Assembly: GCA_030149365.1 (NCBI GenBank)
Contig: JASBRP010000012.1
Span: 1-53,311, forward strand
Length of the DNA stretch: 53,311 nt
Origin: Solimonas sp.
GTDB taxonomy: Bacteria; Pseudomonadota; Gammaproteobacteria; Nevskiales; Nevskiaceae
Reading direction: 5' to 3'
Shown here: piece by piece, positions 1 to 8,233 of the stretch
Position numbering within the stretch: position 1 is the stretch's first letter
Layout of the letters: each line of letters opens with the position of its first letter
Notes under the pieces: model-generated
Seen by the model: the letters and a program-made list of their open reading frames with translations, nothing else
Database searches by the model: none
What the model was told of the DNA's origin: nothing
Made by a program: the position numbers and the translations under genes

Positions 1-84
1 CGATCCAGCAGTTCAAAAGACGGGCACTACGATCTCTACTTCTGCCATCACCGCTTCGCGCACATCGACCTGCGCAAGGCGTAA
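1..84 (+). CDS. C-terminal tail of a probable IS481-like transposase (partial)
   Basis: An open frame enters from the left edge and stops at TAA 82-84, giving only the last 27 residues. The visible segment includes GHYDLYFCHHRF and HIDLRKA. From memory this resembles the beta-rich C-terminal end of integrase-core transposases of the IS481 type, which often end in a YDVxFC...IDL pattern. The DDE catalytic residues would lie off the window. The non-coding DNA just downstream carries TGTAAA-type degenerate direct repeats, which fits an IS end. The family assignment rests on a short tail and is tentative. Confidence 0.45.
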   Translation, partial: RSSSSKDGHYDLYFCHHRFAHIDLRKA

Positions 85-134
85 TGTGTAAACCATGTCT
101 TGGCACACCTGTAAAGGATGTGTCCGGTCTGAAC
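85..134 (+). mobile_element. Probable right end of an IS481-like element
   Basis: Directly after the transposase-like stop codon there are two degenerate direct repeats: TGTAAACCATGTCT at 87-100 and TGTAAAGGATGTGT at 110-123, then CCGGTCTGAACA. Repeated TGTAAAxxATGT units near the terminus are what I recall for IS481-type ends in xanthomonads. The left end is outside the window, so neither the boundary nor a target duplication can be checked. Confidence 0.35.
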
Positions 135-135
135 A

Positions 136-285
136 CTTGTCCAAAGAGAAGTAACCAAGAGAAAAGACACCCTCCATCCGCGGCCCCGCTGTAGCGGGGC
201 AACCCGCCTGGCGGTCGGTCGCGACGGGTCGGGCCCACAGGCCATCCATGGCCTGAGGCCCCTCGGCCGGACATCCTGTCCGGCT
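136..285. repeat. Structured dispersed repeat, left copy
   Basis: Bases 136-270 match 53164-53300 at the other end of the window in the same orientation, with scattered substitutions and small indels. The element contains nested palindromes: CCCCGCT/AGCGGGG near 192-207, AGGCCAT/ATGGCCT around 238-254, and CCGGACA-TCC-TGTCCGG at 266-282. In the right copy the last hairpin changes on both arms and still pairs. The left copy lacks the T-rich/A-rich stem that starts the right copy. Reading frames across it give low-complexity, repeat-derived proteins and are not treated as genes. Confidence 0.7.
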
Positions 286-390
286 CGACCCTGCGCCCGA
301 CCACCAGGCGGGCGCTACTGGAAGGGGCCCGAACATCAAAAGCATTCGCTGCGCTCATCAAGCGCACAAGCTATCCAATACAAAGCGGAA

Positions 391-434
391 CCCCTCGCCC
401 GCTTGCGGGAGAGGGGCAGGGGAGAGGGTTTCTG
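391..434. repeat. REP-like palindrome (CCCTCTCCCGC family)
   Basis: Bases 391-416 form an imperfect palindrome (CCCCTCGCCCGC / GCGGGAGAGGGG), followed by a GGGGAGAGGGTTTCTG tail. The same module recurs at 7606-7631, inverted at 7752-7777, and in related form at 29030, 29107 and 53016. Such elements are common between genes in this group. Confidence 0.7.
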
Positions 435-460
435 TAGAAGTGAAATGTGATCACTTAACC

Positions 461-489
461 GTTCGCCCTGAGCCTGTCGAAGGGTGAAC
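461..489. repeat. GTTCGCCCT...AGGGTGAAC inverted repeat
   Basis: Two 9-base arms, GTTCGCCCT (461-469) and AGGGTGAAC (481-489), flank GAGCCTGTCGA. The sequence CCTGAGCCTGTCGAAGG is a dispersed element I recall from many proteobacterial genomes. It lies about 50 bases upstream of the DUF1820 gene and could stall polymerase or protect mRNA ends. No function is shown here. Confidence 0.6.
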
Positions 490-539
490 GCTTCAGCAAC
501 CGCATCCGCTAAGATTCACAAAACAAGCACTTCCATCCC

Positions 540-875
540 ATGCCCGCCAAATCCCGCCTCTACCGCATACAGTTCACCAACCGCGACCAGGCCTACGAGG
601 TCTATGCCCGGGAGGTCAGCCATGGTTCCATGCTGGGCTTCGTGGAGATCGGCAAGTTGGTGTTCGGTGAGCGCAGCAGCATCGTCGTGGACCCGGGCGA
701 GGAAAAGCTCAAGACCGAGTTCGAGAACGTGGAGCGCTTCTACGTGCCGGTGCATGCGGTGATCCGCATCGACGAGGTCAACAAGCAGGGCACGGCGCGT
801 ATCCTTGGCGAGGGCGGCAAGGTCACGCCGTTTCCCGCGCCCTACAGTTTCGGCGGCGGCGAGCCGCGCAAATAG
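540..875 (+). CDS. DUF1820 family protein
   Basis: A 111-residue soluble protein with no signal peptide or membrane segment. The pattern LYRIQFTNRDQAYEVYAREV, then SMLGFVEIGKLVFGE near residues 37-51, matches DUF1820, a small family of unknown function widespread in gammaproteobacteria (xanthomonads, pseudomonads). Length is normal for the family. The ATG at 540 has no strong ribosome-binding site just upstream. The next gene starts about 12 bases after its stop, so the two are probably co-transcribed and end at the shared terminator at 1303. No biochemical role can be read from the sequence. Confidence 0.85.
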   Translation: MPAKSRLYRIQFTNRDQAYEVYAREVSHGSMLGFVEIGKLVFGERSSIVVDPGEEKLKTEFENVERFYVPVHAVIRIDEVNKQGTARILGEGGKVTPFPAPYSFGGGEPRK

Positions 876-887
876 CAGGAGATGACG

Positions 888-1286
888 ATGGCGCTGGATA
901 CCCTGGCACGCTGGCACGAGGTCGCGAAGAAGCAGGACGTTGCCGGGCTGGACGGCCTGCTCGCGGACAACGTCGTGTTCCACTCCCCGGTGGTGCATAC
1001 GCCCCAGGTGGGCAAGGCGATCACCAAGCTGTACCTCGCCGGTGCCTTCCACGTGTTGTTCAACGACAGCTTCCGCTATGTTCGCGAGGTAGTGTCGAAG
1101 AACGACGCGGTGCTCGAGTTCTCCGTGGAGATCGACGGCATCGCGGTCAACGGCGTCGACATGATCCGCTGGAACGACGAAGGCAGGATCGAGGACTTCA
1201 AGGTCCTGCTGCGGCCGCTGAAGGCGATCAACCTGGTGCACGAGAAGATGGGTGCGATGCTGGAGCGCATGAAGCGCGGCGGCTAG
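888..1286 (+). CDS. Nuclear transport factor 2-like (SnoaL-type) protein
   Basis: About 132 residues with an NTF2-like layout: an N-terminal helix (LDTLARWHEVAKKQD), then ADNVVFHSPVVHTPQVGK and strand-rich segments ending in IRWNDEGRIEDFKVLLRP. This cone-shaped fold is used by SnoaL-type isomerases, limonene-epoxide hydrolases and many uncharacterised proteins; the substrate here is unknown. Two in-frame ATGs are present. ATG 882 directly abuts the GGAG at 878-881, whereas ATG 888 leaves a 6-base spacer, so 888 is preferred. It sits just behind the DUF1820 gene. Confidence 0.8.
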   Translation: MALDTLARWHEVAKKQDVAGLDGLLADNVVFHSPVVHTPQVGKAITKLYLAGAFHVLFNDSFRYVREVVSKNDAVLEFSVEIDGIAVNGVDMIRWNDEGRIEDFKVLLRPLKAINLVHEKMGAMLERMKRGG

Positions 1287-1302
1287 GCTCGCAACGAGCA
1301 AG

Positions 1303-1331
1303 AAAAAGCCCGCCATACAGGCGGGCTTTTT
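1303..1331. terminator. Bidirectional intrinsic terminator
   Basis: AAAAAGCCCGCC-ATACA-GGCGGGCTTTTT forms a GC-rich stem with an A-tract on one side and a T-tract on the other. It lies between the plus-strand NTF2-like gene and the stop of the convergent minus-strand hydrolase gene, so it can end both transcripts. Confidence 0.9.
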
Positions 1332-1350
1332 CGTTGCATCTACCAGGGCA

Positions 1351-3729
1351 TCAGGGCGACGGGTCGAAGCCGCGCACGGCGCAGGGCTCGTTGCCGCAGA
1401 CGTTGATGACGCGGCCGTTGGGCTTCAGGAACTCGCCCTTCTGGTCCTGCGCGTGGGGATCCTTGCGCGGGAAGCTGTGCGGGTCGGCGCCGTAGCCCAG
1501 TTCCGGGCGCGGTGGGCGGTTGTCGATCGGCGGCGTGGCGACGCCGTCCGGGTTGGAGGTGCCGTCCATCTTCAGCAGCGGGCCGCTGTCCCAGACCACC
1601 AGGGCCGAGCCGTTGTGCGGGTAGCTCATGCAGGGGATGCCGTAATAGGGCTCGTCGTCGTGGTGGCGACGGTGGATGCCCAGGCCGTCCGGCTCCATCT
1701 CCACCAGCGGATGCACGCCGGGGAACACGGCAGGGCCGCGCTGCGTGCGCGAGCCGCCGACCACGGCGGGGCAGTGGACCTTGGCGCCGATGGTGCGGGC
1801 GGCGACCTCGGCGGTGGTCATCGACACCTGGTGGTCGCCGAAGGCCGGATGCAGCAGCACGCGCTTGGGCGGCGTGTTGGGCAGCGGGTCGTCGGCGCGC
1901 AGGTGCTGGGCGTAGCCGTTCATCTCCGAGCGGTCCCAGATCATCTGGATCAGCGCCAGCGTGAAGGCCTGGTCCAGCGAGGCGGGGTAGGCGGTGTAGA
2001 AGAACGCGGCGTAGGTGTCGAAGTCCACCGAGCGCTGCAGCAGCGTGGAGTAGTTCATGCCCGGCACGCCGAGCACGCCGGCGCGGATGTCCGGCGACAG
2101 GGCCACCAGCGAGCCGCCCATGATGCCGCCCTGGGAGTTGCCGTCGTAGAACAGTTCGCCGCGGTCGATCACGCAGCGGTCGCCGACACGGAAGGCGGCG
2201 TTGCTGCAGAAGCCCTGCTCGTTGATCAGCGCGCGGCCGATGAACATCCAGTTCAGGAAGCCCTGCTGGCCACGGTCGGCCAGCGTGGTGAAGTTGCTCA
2301 TGTCGAGCAGCAGCGTCAGCACGTTGAAGACGTCGCCCTCCGACATGCCGATCCAGTCGGCGGCGCAGAACATCAGGCGCTGGTTCTGGGCGGTGTCGCC
2401 GATATGGCCGCCGCCGACTTCACCCTGGCTGCCGAGCAGGCCGTGGCCGTAGAGCGTGGGGCGCACGGTGTTGACGCCGGTAGCCTCGGCAGCATTGGCG
2501 GCGTTGCCGAAGGCCACGCGCGGGATGCGGCAGGTGTAGGTGGCGCTCATCGTGCCGTCCTGCGTCGGCAGGCCGTCGGTGCTGCCGCTGTAGTTGAAGC
2601 GCGAGCCGGGGGCGCCGGAGCCCGTGAGGAACTTGGGCACGGTGACGGTGCCCTTGACCTGGCGGGCGATGGTGGCGTTCTGCTCGACGTTGAAGTCGGT
2701 GACTTCATCGACGGTGAACGGCGGCGCGGCGTTGCCGAGATCGGCGAAAGCCGTGTCGCGGATCTTCAACGCGCGTTCGCTGAGGTTGCGCTCGCTGGCC
2801 ACGGTGAAGTCCCAGGCCAGGTAGAGCTCGGAGCGCTTGATGCCGGCCTTGCCGAGGGTGGCGAACAGCTCTTCCATGTGCGGGCGGCGCTCGTTGATCG
2901 CGGCGCGCCCGCTCTTGTGGTTGTCGCGGTAGACGCGGAAGGCCGGGGAGGGCTCGATGATCTCGCCCGCGGCGTTCTTCATGTTGCGCATGGCCACGAT
3001 GTAGCGGTGGCCTTCCTCGAAGTTCTTGGCGGGGCGCACGATCAGCGCCGGGCCGGTGTCGGCCAGCGGGTTTTCCGGCAGCGGGATCATGTCGCAGATC
3101 GACTCCACCGTGCGCAGCAGGCTGGTGAGCTGGTCCAGCTCCAGCAGGCCGGTGACGACGGTGAGCGGGTCCGGCAGGTCGCAGAGGCTGGCCTTGGTGA
3201 GGTTGGCGTCCATCTCCGACCAGATCAGGTGGCGCTCCAGCGTGTCGGCGTCGATCACCACGATCGGCTGGTCGGCGCGCAGGCTGGCCTCGATGTCGGT
3301 GATGGGCACGGCGCCGGTCTTGGCCAGGTCCACGCCGGGGATGCGGGTGAGGATCGCGTTGCCCGGCGAGAAGCCGTCGTTCTTGTTCCAGTCGGTCGGG
3401 GTGATCGGCTTGAGCAGGATGTTGCGCGGCATAGCGGCCAGCTTCAGGTTCAGGCGGCGGCCGGTGTCCATGCTGTCGTCGGCCACGGTGAAGAAGTCGT
3501 TGGGCCAGGGGAAGGTGCAGTAGTTCGGGTCCAGCGGATCGCAGGTGCCGGGCGACAGGTCCAGGCCGAGCTGGCCGTCGATGGAGGGCTTCTCTTCGGG
3601 GATCGGTTCAGGGTTGCCGGTCTGGCCGTTCGGGGCCACGGAAGAGCTGTTGTGGCAGGCGGCGAGGCCGGCCAGCAGGAATGCGAGCGCGAGACGGCCG
3701 CAGCCATCGGGGATGAATCTGGACACCAT
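1351..3729 (-). CDS. Large lipoprotein with alpha/beta-hydrolase (serine esterase/lipase-like) motif
   Basis: The ATG at 3729 is preferred over longer frames because it follows a GAGGAG site and begins a lipoprotein signal: hydrophobic residues 13-24, then lipobox LAAC with Cys25. The mature part, of 792 residues in total, opens with a Ser/Pro-rich linker. It later contains YDGNSQGG, a nucleophile elbow of the GxSxG type with the serine at residue 532. FGDHQV further on could supply the histidine. The FPWPNDFF motif near the start suggests a conserved N-terminal domain of unknown role. Overall it resembles large extracytoplasmic lipases/esterases of the Pla-1/VolA kind, but the exact family and substrate are unsure. 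It is monocistronic and divergent from rpoN. Confidence 0.75.
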   Translation of the reverse strand: MVSRFIPDGCGRLALAFLLAGLAACHNSSSVAPNGQTGNPEPIPEEKPSIDGQLGLDLSPGTCDPLDPNYCTFPWPNDFFTVADDSMDTGRRLNLKLAAMPRNILLKPITPTDWNKNDGFSPGNAILTRIPGVDLAKTGAVPITDIEASLRADQPIVVIDADTLERHLIWSEMDANLTKASLCDLPDPLTVVTGLLELDQLTSLLRTVESICDMIPLPENPLADTGPALIVRPAKNFEEGHRYIVAMRNMKNAAGEIIEPSPAFRVYRDNHKSGRAAINERRPHMEELFATLGKAGIKRSELYLAWDFTVASERNLSERALKIRDTAFADLGNAAPPFTVDEVTDFNVEQNATIARQVKGTVTVPKFLTGSGAPGSRFNYSGSTDGLPTQDGTMSATYTCRIPRVAFGNAANAAEATGVNTVRPTLYGHGLLGSQGEVGGGHIGDTAQNQRLMFCAADWIGMSEGDVFNVLTLLLDMSNFTTLADRGQQGFLNWMFIGRALINEQGFCSNAAFRVGDRCVIDRGELFYDGNSQGGIMGGSLVALSPDIRAGVLGVPGMNYSTLLQRSVDFDTYAAFFYTAYPASLDQAFTLALIQMIWDRSEMNGYAQHLRADDPLPNTPPKRVLLHPAFGDHQVSMTTAEVAARTIGAKVHCPAVVGGSRTQRGPAVFPGVHPLVEMEPDGLGIHRRHHDDEPYYGIPCMSYPHNGSALVVWDSGPLLKMDGTSNPDGVATPPIDNRPPRPELGYGADPHSFPRKDPHAQDQKGEFLKPNGRVINVCGNEPCAVRGFDPSP

Positions 3730-4149
3730 GACTCTCCTCAGGGGTGGCAGCGAGGGTTGCTGCACCGGTCTTTCTGGCGACGGCGGGGATCGCCGTGCCG
3801 GCCTGCCGTACACCGCGGCGGCCTTGTCACAGAATGGTAATGATCGGGATCGGCTACCGCAGTGGTAGTTTTTGCCCTCACGCCGATTGCTTGAGCCTTG
3901 TTGTTCCAGCGGTTTCCCGCCGCCGTCCAGCCGAAGGCCGCGCGCGCCCGGGCTGGCTTCGCGACGTTCTTCCGGCGTCGGGCCCGGCCCTGCTCTTGCA
4001 GGATCGGGTACGGGCAGGCCAGCCCCGACCAGTAGTTTTTTCCGACAAGGATGGGGTGGTCCGTGGCACGGGCCCCATTGCTGCACTGCGATCTTCAATC
4101 CAGACAAGCACTTGAAAAGCAGGGCCTTTCCTCGGCCGGCCTTGAAGCG
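3730..4149. other. Intergenic region between the hydrolase and rpoN genes
   Basis: No convincing gene is seen. There is a short CTACC-GCAGT-GGTAG hairpin followed by five T residues at 3854-3873 on the plus strand. No plus-strand gene lies upstream of it, so its role is unclear. The region probably holds both divergent promoters, but I could not identify clear -35/-10 pairs. Confidence 0.5.
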
Positions 4150-4203
4150 TGACGGAAAACCGTCATGGGTAAGGCAAACCCTTACAACGCGTAGGGAATG
4201 TTC
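4150..4203. promoter_or_regulatory. Cluster of short inverted repeats upstream of rpoN
   Basis: Three perfect palindromes follow one another: TGACGG-AAAA-CCGTCA (4150-4165), GTAAGG-CAAAC-CCTTAC (4169-4185) and GGAATGTTCC (4194-4203). They lie 67-120 bases upstream of the rpoN start, where operators or 5' mRNA hairpins would be expected. No binding protein is identified. Confidence 0.35.
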
Positions 4204-4269
4204 CGCTACGGACGTCATCCATCCTCGCCAAATATGGCCTCACGGTGTAACGAGGCGAGGAGAGAACGA

Positions 4270-5721
4270 ATGAAGCCCAACATGCAGATGCGGACCGGCC
4301 AGAACATGGCGATGACGCCGCAACTGCTGCAGTCGATCCGGCTGCTGCAGCTGTCCTCGCTGGAGCTCGAGCAGGAACTGCGCGAGGCGCTGGAAAGCAA
4401 TGTGATGCTGGAGCAGGAGGAGGGCGAATCCGCCTCCGACGAGTCCGCGCCGCTGGAGGCCGCGCCGGCCGCCGAGACCCACGAGGAAGTCACCGGCATG
4501 GATGCCGGCGCCCACGACAAGGTCGAGGCCGACTTCGACTGGAGCAGCGCCGAGAGCTGGTCCGGCGGCGAGCCCTCCGACGACGACGACCGCCCCTGGG
4601 AAGAGCGCCACGCCGCCGCCGCCCACACCGACGCCCGCATGTCCGCGCTGGAGCAACTGCGCCTGACCATCGACGGCCGCCGCGAGGCCCTGATCGCCGA
4701 GGCCATCATCGAGGCCATCGACGACAACGGCTACCTGGAACAGCCGCTGGACTCGATCATCGCCCGCTTGGGTCCCAACTTCGCCGCCGGCCTGGACGAG
4801 GTGGAGATGGTGCTGGAGAAGGTGCAGGGCGTGGAGCCCACCGGCTTCGCCGCCCGCAACCTCGCCGAATGCCTGTGGCTGCAGATCCGCATGCTGCCGC
4901 AGCGCACCCCCGGCCGTGACCTGGCCGAGTTCCTGGCCGCCGGCGCGCTGGAACTGCTGGCCGCCAACCGCACGCAGGAACTGCAGCAGCTGCTGGGCGT
5001 GAGCCGCGCCGAGATCGGCCAGGCCGTGGCCCTGATCCGCACCCTGAACCCCAAGCCCGCCGCCGCGCTCTCCGCGCCGGCCGAGGCCGTGACCCCCGAC
5101 CTGGTGGTGACCGGCATGGCCGGCGCCTGGAAGGTGGAGCTGAATGCCGACCGCCTGCCGCGCGTGCGGGTGAACAAGCTGTACGAGCGCCTGATGACCC
5201 AGACCGGCACCCACAAGGGCCTGCGCGACCAGCTGCAGGAGGCGCGCTGGCTGGTGCGCGGCCTGGAAATCCGCCACCAGACGCTGCTGCGCACGGCGCG
5301 TGTGATCTTCCAGCGCCAGCAGGCCTTCCTGGAGCGCGGTGAAGTCGGCATGGCGCCGCTGACGCTGCGCGAGGTGGCCGAGGCCATCGCCATGCACGAG
5401 TCCACCGTCTGCCGCGTGACCAGCAACAAGTGGGTGCAGACCCCCTGGGGCGTGTACGAACTGAAGGCCTTCTTCCCGAGCCAGATCACCGGCCTGGCCG
5501 GCGAGACCTCCGGCACCGCAGTGAAGGCCATGATCCGCCGCATCATCGACGGCGAAGGCCGCGGTGCACCGCTGTGCGACGGCGACATCGCCGCGCTGCT
5601 GGCCCGCCAGGGCATCCGCGTTGCCCGCCGCACCGTCGCCAAGTACCGCGAAGCCATGAAGATCGCGCCCGCCAAGGAGCGCGCCGCACCCTCACCCCGA
5701 GCCGCCGGATGGGCGGGCTGA
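4270..5721 (+). CDS. rpoN: RNA polymerase sigma-54 factor
   Basis: 483 residues. Region I is Gln/Leu-rich (QNMAMTPQLLQSIRLLQLSS), followed by an acidic Asp/Glu region II, the core-binding region, a helix-turn-helix (LREVAEAIAMHESTVCRVTSNK) and the RpoN box ARRTVAKYRE near the C-terminus. The ATG at 4270 starts the conserved MKPNMQMRTGQ and follows GAGGAG; a 24-residue upstream extension is not conserved. Sigma-54 directs transcription from -24/-12 promoters with activators such as the adjacent FleQ. In Xanthomonas a second sigma-54 gene (rpoN2) sits at the same place in the flagellar cluster, so this is probably rpoN2; a second copy elsewhere cannot be seen here. Confidence 0.96.
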   Translation: MKPNMQMRTGQNMAMTPQLLQSIRLLQLSSLELEQELREALESNVMLEQEEGESASDESAPLEAAPAAETHEEVTGMDAGAHDKVEADFDWSSAESWSGGEPSDDDDRPWEERHAAAAHTDARMSALEQLRLTIDGRREALIAEAIIEAIDDNGYLEQPLDSIIARLGPNFAAGLDEVEMVLEKVQGVEPTGFAARNLAECLWLQIRMLPQRTPGRDLAEFLAAGALELLAANRTQELQQLLGVSRAEIGQAVALIRTLNPKPAAALSAPAEAVTPDLVVTGMAGAWKVELNADRLPRVRVNKLYERLMTQTGTHKGLRDQLQEARWLVRGLEIRHQTLLRTARVIFQRQQAFLERGEVGMAPLTLREVAEAIAMHESTVCRVTSNKWVQTPWGVYELKAFFPSQITGLAGETSGTAVKAMIRRIIDGEGRGAPLCDGDIAALLARQGIRVARRTVAKYREAMKIAPAKERAAPSPRAAGWAG

Positions 5722-5752
5722 CACCACAGAAGCAGGACGCAAGGAGCAGGAC

Positions 5753-6125
5753 ATGACCACTCTCAGGACATTGCTGATCGACGACAACAAGGCCTTCGTC
5801 GTGCTGGCACGCCATCTTCTGGCCGGTACGCAGGTCGAGGTCGTCGGCGAGGGCTACGACGGCTACGACGCCGTGCGCCTGGCCGAGGAGATCCGCCCCG
5901 ATCTGATCATCATGGACCTGGCCATGCCCGGCATGGGCGGCCTGCAGGCCACACGCCTGATCAAGGCCCAGGATCACCCGCCGCGCGTGGTGATCGCCAG
6001 CCACTACGACGATGCCGCGCATCGCGAGTTCGCCGCCCAGTCGGGTGCCGACGGTTTCATCAACAAGCAGGACTATGAGCACAACATCGCCCAGCTCCTG
6101 CGTGAGTTCTCCCGCGGAGAAGCCC

Positions 6126-6133
<8 letters not shown>
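5753..6133 (+). CDS. Single-domain response regulator (receiver only)
   Basis: 126 residues forming one receiver domain and nothing else. It has the acidic pair D10-D11, the phospho-acceptor D55 (IIMDLAMPGMGG), S83 and the conserved K105 (FINKQD). All the residues needed for phosphorylation and switching are present, while an output domain is absent. It lies 31 bases after rpoN, and its 3' end overlaps the fleQ start by 8 bases, implying translational coupling. In xanthomonads a small regulator occupies the same spot. It may modulate RpoN/FleQ-dependent flagellar expression or act on the motor in a CheY-like way; no cognate kinase is encoded in the window. Confidence 0.9.
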
Positions 6134-7595
<1,462 letters not shown>

Positions 7596-7605
7596 AGGCC
7601 TTTAA

Positions 7606-7777
7606 CCCCTCGCCCGCTTGCGGGAGAGGGGATGGGGACGAAGGCATGGATGCCTGAGGTAGGGCAACGCAGGAGCGGTTGCCGAGAGGGTTTCTGTAAC
7701 TCTGGACGTAAGCAACATGCATCGGACTGCTACAGACACCCTCTCTCCCGACCTCTCTCCCGCATGCGGGAGAGAGG
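7606..7777. repeat. Composite REP/BIME-like inverted structure before fliE
   Basis: A palindrome at 7606-7631 (CCCCTCGCCCGC/GCGGGAGAGGGG) and a related inverted one at 7752-7777 (CCTCTCTCCCGC/GCGGGAGAGAGG) face each other, with GAGAGGGTTTCTGTA and TACAGACACCCTCTC as further complementary arms inside. Compared with the copy at 391-434, the left half carries about 50 extra bases. It fills the fleQ-fliE gap upstream of the sigma-54 promoter and could separate the two transcription units. Confidence 0.65.
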
Positions 7778-7842
7778 CGACAAGACGCCAAATCCTTGAC
7801 TGCCAACCACCCGAAAACCGCGCCATAAACCCGTTTCCCGCG

Positions 7843-7857
7843 GGAACAGGTCTTGCA
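7843..7857 (+). promoter_or_regulatory. Sigma-54 (-24/-12) promoter for the fliE operon
   Basis: GGAACAGGTCTTGCA has the -24 GG at 7843-7844 and the -12 GC at 7855-7856, exactly 10 bases apart, and ends in the consensus TTGCA. Transcription would start near 7868, about 22 bases before the fliE ATG. The adjacent rpoN and fleQ genes supply the sigma factor and activator. Confidence 0.75.
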
Positions 7858-7889
7858 ACCTACCCCGCAAACCGGACCGGAAGCCCGAG

Positions 7890-8219
7890 ATGAACGAAAT
7901 CGGAATCAACAACGTGCTGTCGCAGATCCGCGCGATGCAGGCCCAGACCGCCCAGCGGCCGGCCGGCGTCGCGGCAGCGCAGCCGGTGGCGCAGAAGGCC
8001 GGGTTCGATTCGGTGCTGAAGTCCGCGGTGGACAGCGTCAACCAGGCGCAGCAGGACAGCTCGCGCCTGCAGACCTCGTTCGCCATGGGCGACAAGAGCA
8101 CCGACCTGGCCTCGGTGATGGTGGCCGGCGCCAAGGCGCAGGTGCAGTTCAAGGGCATGGTCGAAGTCCGCAATCGCCTGGTCAGTGCCTACCAGGACAT
8201 CATGAACATGCCCATCTAA
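7890..8219 (+). CDS. fliE: Flagellar hook-basal body complex protein FliE
   Basis: 109 residues, normal for FliE, which forms the junction between the MS ring and the proximal rod and is exported by the flagellar type III apparatus. The first third is variable and Ala/Gln-rich. The conserved C-terminal part contains FDSVLKSAVDSVNQAQ and VMVAGAKAQVQFKGMVEVRN with the usual ending QDIMNMPI. It is the first gene of the fliEFGHIJK operon, 33 bases downstream of the sigma-54 promoter element and 14 bases ahead of fliF. Confidence 0.95.
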   Translation: MNEIGINNVLSQIRAMQAQTAQRPAGVAAAQPVAQKAGFDSVLKSAVDSVNQAQQDSSRLQTSFAMGDKSTDLASVMVAGAKAQVQFKGMVEVRNRLVSAYQDIMNMPI

Positions 8220-8233
8220 GGGGCTGACACACC

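Noticed and set aside
13..345. Small open frames across the left repeat
   Set aside because: They encode repeat-derived sequence that occurs wherever this dispersed element lies; no conserved protein family is visible.
438..456. AAGTGA-N7-TCACTT as a CRP site before the DUF1820 gene
   Set aside because: The half-sites are one base too far apart for GTGA-N6-TCAC and the gene has no other sign of CRP control.
1453..3840. A 795-codon open frame on the plus strand
   Set aside because: It is antisense to the lipoprotein hydrolase, is Gly/Val/Ala/Arg-rich and lacks any recognisable domain; the minus-strand protein has a lipobox and a hydrolase motif.
4064..4082. TGGCACG followed by TTGCT, resembling a sigma-54 promoter upstream of rpoN
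   Set aside because: The GG and GC elements are 13 bases apart instead of 10, which sigma-54 does not accept.
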